From Bacteroidales bacterium (GTDB lineage: Bacteria > Bacteroidota > Bacteroidia > Bacteroidales > WCHB1-69), in NCBI GenBank assembly GCA_024400635.1, contig JAKSMI010000002.1, forward strand, positions 246,305-310,304: a stretch of DNA of 64,000 nucleotides, read 5' to 3'. The first letter of the stretch is position 1. Each line of letters begins with the position of its first letter. The position numbers were made by a program, and so were the translations under genes. Shown one piece after another: positions 58,412 to 64,000 of the stretch. The notes under the pieces are model-generated. The model had not been told where the DNA came from. It saw only the letters and a list, made by a program, of their open reading frames with translations, and searched no databases.

Positions 58412-61400
58412 ATGAAAAGATTGTTCAATATAGGTCTGTTGCTGTTAGGGCTTTGCCTTTCAAGTTTGAGCTTGAAAGGGCAGATGTATGTTATGGGCAA
58501 TAATGGGACGATAACGACTTGTGCAGGTACATTTTATGACCCTGGTGGAACGAACAATTATAGTAATAATTTGGATGTCACACAAACTATTGTGGCAGGG
58601 AATGGAGAATGCCTTAAGGTTACATTCACTTCATTTCAATTGGAGAGTAACAGATATGATTATCTGATAATTTATGACGGTCCAAATACACAATCGACAC
58701 CGATTGGTGCTTATTCGGGAAGTGAATCGCCAGGTGTGATACAGAGCACTTTCTCAAGTCTTACTTTTGTTTTTCATTCGGATGGAAGTTTAAATTATTC
58801 AGGCTGGGTTGCAACCATTTCCTGCTGCGAGCCTGGAGAAGGCGGTGGTGGTGGCGGAGGTTCTATCACTACAAATTGTGTGTCAACCGATGTGAATTCG
58901 CCTTGTTTTCCCGATAATTTGCATCCTTTTTGTACCGATGAAAATCCTTATGGTGTAACTTACCATCCCGGCACGGAGGGCAATGCCAGTAATTTCTTCG
59001 GTGTATCCTCCAATTCTCATGTGGGTTGTTTGTATAATACGCCAGCCCCAGCTTGGTATTTTATGCAAATAGATCACGATGGCAGTTTGATTTTTGATAT
59101 CCAAGCTACTCTGGATGTGGATTTTGCTTGCTGGGGACCTTTCCACGCTAATACAAGACAGGAATTTATTGATAGTTTGTGTTGTGGTTATTATGTTTTG
59201 AACAAAGATCAACATGGTAACAATACTTCTTCAACAGAACATTATCCTTATGGAAATTTGGTGGATTGTAGTTATTCTGCCAACCATACAGAAACTTGTC
59301 ATATTCCCAATGCCCATGCCGGAGAGTGGTATTTGTTGCTACTGACGAATTATTCTCGAGTTTCAGGTACGATTACATTTACTTCTTCCTCGTCTTCAAC
59401 AGCTACGACCAATTGTAGTCTATTGGCACCTATTACCAGCAATGGTCCCTTATGCGAAGGAGGAACCTTGGAATTAACCTGTCAAAATCCGGTTGCTGGA
59501 GCCACATATAATTGGTCTGGTCCTGGAGGTTGGACTGCCACAACGACAGTTCCTACGGTTTACAGAGATAATGTCAGCGTTAGCGATGCCGGATCTTATA
59601 CTCTTAATCTCATTGTGGAAAATCAAAATGTTAACCCGTCCACAGTGGATGTTGTAATTAACTCTTATCCTAATGTTGTACTAACGGCTACGTATGATAC
59701 GATTTGCCGCGGCACTCAAACCACACTGAGAGCAACTGGAGCAACAACCTACACGTGGAACCCAGCGGGAACCACTGCCGCGCAACGTAACGTTTCTCCG
59801 ACTGCCACAACAACATATATTGTCACAGGAACAGCCAATGGTTGTAGCAGTTCGGATACATTAACCATTGTGGTCAACCCAAAACCTGTGATTACGGTTA
59901 CTATTGACCCTATTTCTAATTATATTTGTAATGGAGATACGGCGGAATTTATTGCTTCGGGTGCTGAAACTTATGTATGGAGGAAAGGAACAACAATTGT
60001 TTCAACAGATTCGAATTTGATAGTCAGTCCTTCTCAAACTACCAGTTATACGGTTACGGGAACTTCAACAGAAGGTTGTACCAATACGCTAACGAGAAGT
60101 ATACAAGTCAGACAGCGTCCAACGGTTACGGTACAAGTGAGCCCGACAGACCATACGGTTTGCTTGGGTGATACGGCTCGACTCACAGCTAACGGTTGTG
60201 CAAATTATCAATGGTTTAAAGGAAATGTTCCTTTAACTTTTAATCAAATAATGTATGATACTCCTACCGATAATACTAATTATACGGTTATTGGAACTGA
60301 CGTCAATAGTTGTACAGATACGATGTCTGTGGATATTTTTGTGGTGCCTATCCCGCAATTGGAAATTGTGGCAACTCCTGCTAATCGGCAAATTTGTTCA
60401 GGAGATTCAGCCGTGTTGAGTGCTTCGGGGGCTCAAGACTATATCTGGCTTGCTATTTCCGATACTATCGGGAATGATGATTTGTTAGTGACTTCTCCAA
60501 TACAAAGCACCGAATATAAATTGATAGGCATCTCTCCTCAAGGTTGTTATGGTGAAGAGACATTGACCATTATTGTTAATGAGAATCCACAGTTGAGCAT
60601 AACTTGCAATCCGCAAAGTCATGGTATTTGTATTGGTGATACGGCCCGTCTTAGCGTATCTGGCGCAACAAATTATCAGTGGATTCAAGGAGAATCGGTT
60701 CTTTCTGTTCAAGATAATTTAGATGTTTATCCATTGCAAAATTCTAATTATAAGGTTGTTGGGACAACGTTGGAGGGTTGCCAATCGGTTGATAGCATTA
60801 CGGTGTTTGTTTATCCCCTCCCTGAGATTTCGGTTACTGTGGTTCCTGCTGAAGGTGTTGTATGCAATGGAGGAGATGCCACATTAACGGCATCGGGTGC
60901 GGCAACATACACTTGGTGGAATGATGATAATTTATTGGTTTCGTTGCCGGTACTGACCATTAACCCCACGCAGAATACTGTCTATACTGTGATAGGAACT
61001 TCCGGGGAGGGCTGTACTTCATCGGCGAGCCAGCAGTTGTTGGTGCATAATGTATCACCGGAAAGTATGAATGCCGAGACTTGTGATGATTATGAATGGA
61101 ATGGTGTAACTTATACTGAATCTGGAACTTATACTTACATTCACGATGATTTGACAGGTTGTGAACAGGTGGACACGCTGCATCTGATCATTCATCGTGC
61201 GGTGCATCATTCTGAGCATGTGGAAGCTTGTGTTGCCTATGAATGGCACGATATCGTTAGAACGCAAAGCGGAACATATTTATATGCCTTTAATGATGCG
61301 AACGGATGTCAAGAAGTTGATACTTTACACTTGACCATTACGCAGTTGACACCTGAAACGCAAACCATAGTTTCGTGTGAGCCATTCACTTGGCATAATC

Positions 61401-62464
61401 AGGTATATGATCAAAGTGGTGTTTATCTTTACCCGCATCAAAATGAATACGGTTGTGATGAAACGGATACGTTGAAATTGCGAATTACGGCGGCACCGGA
61501 AATTACCATCACGCAGTTGATGAATGCCACATGTAATGAGAATAATGGAGAAGTGAAAGTTGAGGTTGACGGTGGCCTTGAACCGTTGACTTATACTTAC
61601 CAGCCACAGGGGGTACCAGCGGGTTTCGATAATTTGGCGCCTGGAAGTTATGATTTGCACGTTAGCGACTCGATAGGATGTGGTGATGATGTGCAATTTG
61701 ACATTGAAAATATTATTCATCACGTTCAGTTAGTGGAAACGACTCAATCTCATTGTGGGCGTCCGGATGCGTCCGCGACGATTGCGGTTTCCGGTGGTTA
61801 TGGAGAGTTTACCTACGAGTGGCCGGCGGGCGCCGAGTCACACGGCATGTCGGCGGACCACCTGCCCGCCGGCCAGCATTCCGTCGCTGTCATCGATAGC
61901 AATGGCTGCCAAATCAACCTGCCGTTCGCTATTACCGAAGTGCCTGGCCCTTCCGCTTGCTTCTTCTTCTCGGCGGCTAATAGTGCCACGGTTACGGTTC
62001 TAAACTGCACTCAACAAAATGTCCTGGACTGGCACTGGACTTTGGGTAATGGTACCGAATCCGATGAATGGCAGCCTACGGTAACTTACGAAGGCCCCGG
62101 ACACTATCCTGTCAGCCTTTGGGTGGAAGATGCTTTCGCTTGCGAAGATTCCGTGACCATCATGTATGTCATCCAGGAAGTTCCGTCTTTCTATCTGCCT
62201 TCAGCTTTTATCCCTGAAAGCGATATTGCAGAAAATAGAGTTTTCAAACCTATTGGCAATTCCATTTCTGATGAAGATTATCTGATGCAGATTTTTGATA
62301 GGTATGGCGGCCTTGTCTTTACAAGCTCTCAACCTGACTTCGGTTGGGATGGAAAAATCAATGGCAAATTTGCTCCACAAGGACATTATGCTTATCAAAT
62401 CACATATCGTGATATTGATGGGGTTCCGTATTCACGACATGGTAGCGTTTTATTGATAAGGTAA
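58412..62464 (+). CDS. Secreted CUB/Ig/PKD protein with type B T9SS signal
   Basis: From the ATG at 58412 (a TTG lies at 58406) the product is 1,350 aa. A signal peptide ends SLKGQ near residue 24. A CUB domain (about 30-145) holds two Cys pairs, DYLIIYDGPN and GW(V/A)ATISCC. A glycine linker (GEGGGGGGGS) follows. Next is a Cys-rich beta domain (about 160-310), then about seven Ig-like domains (each with VC/IC and TYTV(I/V)GT), three copies of a 60-residue CDDYEWNGV/CVAYEWHDI/CEPFTWHNQ domain, two SprB-like segments, a PKD domain (FSAANSATVTVLNCTQ) and finally a gliding-motility type C-terminus (FYLPSAFIPESD ... FDRYGGLVFTSSQPDFGWDG), the type B T9SS signal. It is a predicted surface or secreted adhesin-like protein. 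Confidence 0.85.
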   Translation: MKRLFNIGLLLLGLCLSSLSLKGQMYVMGNNGTITTCAGTFYDPGGTNNYSNNLDVTQTIVAGNGECLKVTFTSFQLESNRYDYLIIYDGPNTQSTPIGAYSGSESPGVIQSTFSSLTFVFHSDGSLNYSGWVATISCCEPGEGGGGGGGSITTNCVSTDVNSPCFPDNLHPFCTDENPYGVTYHPGTEGNASNFFGVSSNSHVGCLYNTPAPAWYFMQIDHDGSLIFDIQATLDVDFACWGPFHANTRQEFIDSLCCGYYVLNKDQHGNNTSSTEHYPYGNLVDCSYSANHTETCHIPNAHAGEWYLLLLTNYSRVSGTITFTSSSSSTATTNCSLLAPITSNGPLCEGGTLELTCQNPVAGATYNWSGPGGWTATTTVPTVYRDNVSVSDAGSYTLNLIVENQNVNPSTVDVVINSYPNVVLTATYDTICRGTQTTLRATGATTYTWNPAGTTAAQRNVSPTATTTYIVTGTANGCSSSDTLTIVVNPKPVITVTIDPISNYICNGDTAEFIASGAETYVWRKGTTIVSTDSNLIVSPSQTTSYTVTGTSTEGCTNTLTRSIQVRQRPTVTVQVSPTDHTVCLGDTARLTANGCANYQWFKGNVPLTFNQIMYDTPTDNTNYTVIGTDVNSCTDTMSVDIFVVPIPQLEIVATPANRQICSGDSAVLSASGAQDYIWLAISDTIGNDDLLVTSPIQSTEYKLIGISPQGCYGEETLTIIVNENPQLSITCNPQSHGICIGDTARLSVSGATNYQWIQGESVLSVQDNLDVYPLQNSNYKVVGTTLEGCQSVDSITVFVYPLPEISVTVVPAEGVVCNGGDATLTASGAATYTWWNDDNLLVSLPVLTINPTQNTVYTVIGTSGEGCTSSASQQLLVHNVSPESMNAETCDDYEWNGVTYTESGTYTYIHDDLTGCEQVDTLHLIIHRAVHHSEHVEACVAYEWHDIVRTQSGTYLYAFNDANGCQEVDTLHLTITQLTPETQTIVSCEPFTWHNQVYDQSGVYLYPHQNEYGCDETDTLKLRITAAPEITITQLMNATCNENNGEVKVEVDGGLEPLTYTYQPQGVPAGFDNLAPGSYDLHVSDSIGCGDDVQFDIENIIHHVQLVETTQSHCGRPDASATIAVSGGYGEFTYEWPAGAESHGMSADHLPAGQHSVAVIDSNGCQINLPFAITEVPGPSACFFFSAANSATVTVLNCTQQNVLDWHWTLGNGTESDEWQPTVTYEGPGHYPVSLWVEDAFACEDSVTIMYVIQEVPSFYLPSAFIPESDIAENRVFKPIGNSISDEDYLMQIFDRYGGLVFTSSQPDFGWDGKINGKFAPQGHYAYQITYRDIDGVPYSRHGSVLLIR

Positions 62465-62469
62465 ATTTG
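62462..62469 (+). promoter_or_regulatory. Candidate -7 element TAAATTTG overlapping the CUB-gene stop
   Basis: The stop codon TAA forms the first three bases of TAAATTTG. It lies 39 bases before the next start. No -33 TTG at the usual spacing. Confidence 0.4.
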
Positions 62470-62507
62470 TACTGAAAGATTCCATTTTTCTTATGATAAA
62501 TTTTTAA

Positions 62508-63302
62508 ATGATGAAAATATTACCATTAAAAACAATCTTGTCTTTTGTATTTGTTGTCATAATGACAATTTGTTCTTTTGCACAAGATGTTATTGTTTTG
62601 AATGATGCATCTAAAATTCAAGCTAAAGTTTTGGAAATAGGTGTGAATGAAATCACGTACAAAAAATGGAACTTTCAAGATGGCCCAAATTATAAGGTGT
62701 TGAAAGAAGATGTTTCCTTTGTTGAATTTGCAAATGGTGAGAAAGAAGTGTATAATCAGACTAACGATAAACAGCACAATTCAGAGACAGAACCAACGCG
62801 AGAATCTCAAAAGAAATTTAAATCCCATATTCCAAGAACTCTTTTTAATACTTATATTGAAGTCGGATGTCCGTTTTCTGCTTTTGAAGCAGGACCTTCT
62901 TTGAATTTCACTTTAGGAGCTCGTTTTTATGATTATGGATTTGCGGGTTTATGTGTGGGCTCAGATGCGTTATTTGTGACCTATTTTAGTTATTGGGATG
63001 CGGTAAATATTCCAATTCTATTAAATCTTAGAGGATATTATCCAGTAAACGAAAATGTTTATCCATTCTTGGATTTTTCGGTTGGGGTAAATGTAATTAT
63101 AGGTAATGTTTTATATTACAATAATTATGGATACTACAATGATATTGTTATTGGCCCAACTGGGCGAATTCGTGTCTGCGCAGGTGTTGAATATAAAAGA
63201 TTTACAGCAGCCTTAGGATACGATTTTATAACTTCTGGTTATGGTTCTAATGTGCATTTGGGTTATGCCAAAATCGGTATAAAACTTGGAAAATTAAAAT
63301 AG
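62508..63302 (+). CDS. Secreted beta-barrel protein of unknown function
   Basis: The 264-residue product has a signal peptide (ending ICSFAQ near residue 26); the second ATG at 62511 is equally possible. Residues 27-80 (DVIVLNDASKIQAKVLEIGVNEITYKKW, then YKVLKEDVSFVEFANGEKEVY) form a small conserved beta module seen in Bacteroidota envelope proteins. The rest (about 110-264) is a run of barrel-like strands ending LGYAKIGIKLG. No function assigned. Confidence 0.7.
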   Translation: MMKILPLKTILSFVFVVIMTICSFAQDVIVLNDASKIQAKVLEIGVNEITYKKWNFQDGPNYKVLKEDVSFVEFANGEKEVYNQTNDKQHNSETEPTRESQKKFKSHIPRTLFNTYIEVGCPFSAFEAGPSLNFTLGARFYDYGFAGLCVGSDALFVTYFSYWDAVNIPILLNLRGYYPVNENVYPFLDFSVGVNVIIGNVLYYNNYGYYNDIVIGPTGRIRVCAGVEYKRFTAALGYDFITSGYGSNVHLGYAKIGIKLGKLK

Positions 63303-63363
63303 GAAAATCAATTATTAATATTTAACTCCGACGTCCCAACGGAATATAACAGGGATTGATGTT

Positions 63364-64000
63364 ATGAAAAAAATCACATTGTTATTAACGGTATTTGTAC
63401 TGGTCTTTGCTTTTACTTCCTGCAATAAGGAGGGCAAATTTTCACCCAAGAAAAAAATCGATAAAATCTATTACGAACAAAACAACTCTAATCAAGGGAA
63501 AACTTTGAGTGAAATGTGGCATTGGAATGGCAAGCAACTTCAATCCATTGACTATTACAACAATGGAACATTATATTCAACTAATAATTTTACTTATACA
63601 AAAGGACGCATTACCCGTATTGATGATTATAAAAATTCAGAATATGTCGAATTTATATACGATGGCGGAAAGTTGTCAAAATGTTCAAGATACTATGAAG
63701 GAAAACTTATTGACGAATGTGTCTTCAAACATAAAGGCAATAAAATCGTTTCTATATCGGAAACATATTTTTACTATTATAAGCAAGAAAACAAAGATTT
63801 GAAAATTGTATCTAATCCTTTGCGCTTTGTCTTGTCAGAGTCCATCGTTAGAGTTATGGATAAAAATAGAGCGAAGGCAGCTGATTCAAAAGGCTCGCAG
63901 ACTTATACTACCGATATAGAATGGGATAAAGATAATATCTCTAAGGTGAAAGTTGTTGACGGAAACGTGGTCGAAGAAGAAAAATTCACTTACGACAAAA
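63364..64000 (+). CDS. Putative lipoprotein with YD-like repeats (3' partial)
   Basis: The frame opens at ATG 63364 and runs off the right edge with no stop (212 codons seen). The start MKKITLLLTVFVLVFAFTSC gives lipidation at Cys20. The mature part has repeats of the type W(H/N)WNGKQLQSIDYYNNG, YTKGRITRIDDYKN, FIYDGGKLSKCSRYYEG, as in RHS/YD-like lipoproteins common in this phylum. Nothing more can be said because the C-terminus is missing. The 61-base gap to the previous gene holds no clear promoter. Confidence 0.75.
   Translation, partial: MKKITLLLTVFVLVFAFTSCNKEGKFSPKKKIDKIYYEQNNSNQGKTLSEMWHWNGKQLQSIDYYNNGTLYSTNNFTYTKGRITRIDDYKNSEYVEFIYDGGKLSKCSRYYEGKLIDECVFKHKGNKIVSISETYFYYYKQENKDLKIVSNPLRFVLSESIVRVMDKNRAKAADSKGSQTYTTDIEWDKDNISKVKVVDGNVVEEEKFTYDK

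Overview
The window is chromosomal DNA from a member of the Bacteroidota, most likely an uncultured Bacteroidales-like lineage. The evidence is an AT-rich sequence with A-rich leaders rather than strong Shine-Dalgarno sites, promoter elements of the TTG ... TAnnTTTG type, several secreted proteins carrying type IX secretion (T9SS) C-terminal signals of both type A and type B, many lipoproteins, and family content typical of the phylum (FTCD, RlmN, CdaA, membrane pyrophosphatase, carboxynorspermidine dehydrogenase-like enzyme, monofunctional-type KdtA). No rRNA, tRNA, CRISPR array or complete insertion sequence was found. Species-level identity cannot be read from the sequence.

Layout. 1-13.2 kb: the 3' part of a giant secreted Ig-repeat protein (at least 3,860 aa, about 37 Cys-motif domains, type A T9SS signal), followed by an OmpA-family outer membrane protein. 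13.3-15.9 kb: a Cys/Met-metabolism PLP enzyme and an unusual GNAT-CutC fusion. 15.9-18.1 kb: a lipase-like lipoprotein gene flanked by two MITE-like elements in inverted orientation. 18.2-20.1 kb: a membrane protein gene of unknown function broken by two compensating homopolymer frameshifts. 20.2-23.3 kb: rlmN, folD and asd. 23.5-26.1 kb: a secreted lamin-tail-domain protein. 26.3-30.4 kb: dprA, then a forward run of a TPR membrane protein, ribH, fmt and a TrmH-type methyltransferase. 30.4-36.2 kb: a tight reverse run ftcD-cdaA-lgt-folP-endonuclease I-queD whose last gene overlaps the methyltransferase gene tail to tail. 36.4-40.8 kb: small lipoprotein, tsaB, Usp-like protein, GH2 beta-mannosidase lipoprotein. 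41.0-44.9 kb: saccharopine/carboxynorspermidine dehydrogenase-like enzyme, uvrB, nitroreductase. 45.0-50.5 kb: secreted FN3-like T9SS cargo, membrane pyrophosphatase, an outer-membrane barrel candidate and waaA. 50.5-53.7 kb (reverse): pgk, an HdrD/GlpC-like Fe-S protein and a lipoprotein nitroreductase. 53.9-64.0 kb: EnvC-like protein, engB, META-domain lipoprotein, tex, a CUB/Ig/PKD type B T9SS cargo, a barrel protein, and a lipoprotein cut by the right edge.

Most of the window is housekeeping: tRNA and rRNA modification, folate and flavin synthesis, lipoprotein maturation, c-di-AMP synthesis, DNA repair, LPS core priming and glycolysis. The accessory interest lies in the secreted repeat proteins, which show recent internal DNA duplication, the GNAT-CutC fusion, the inverted-element cassette around the lipase gene, and the frameshifted membrane gene. 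No complete new defence or signalling system is evident.
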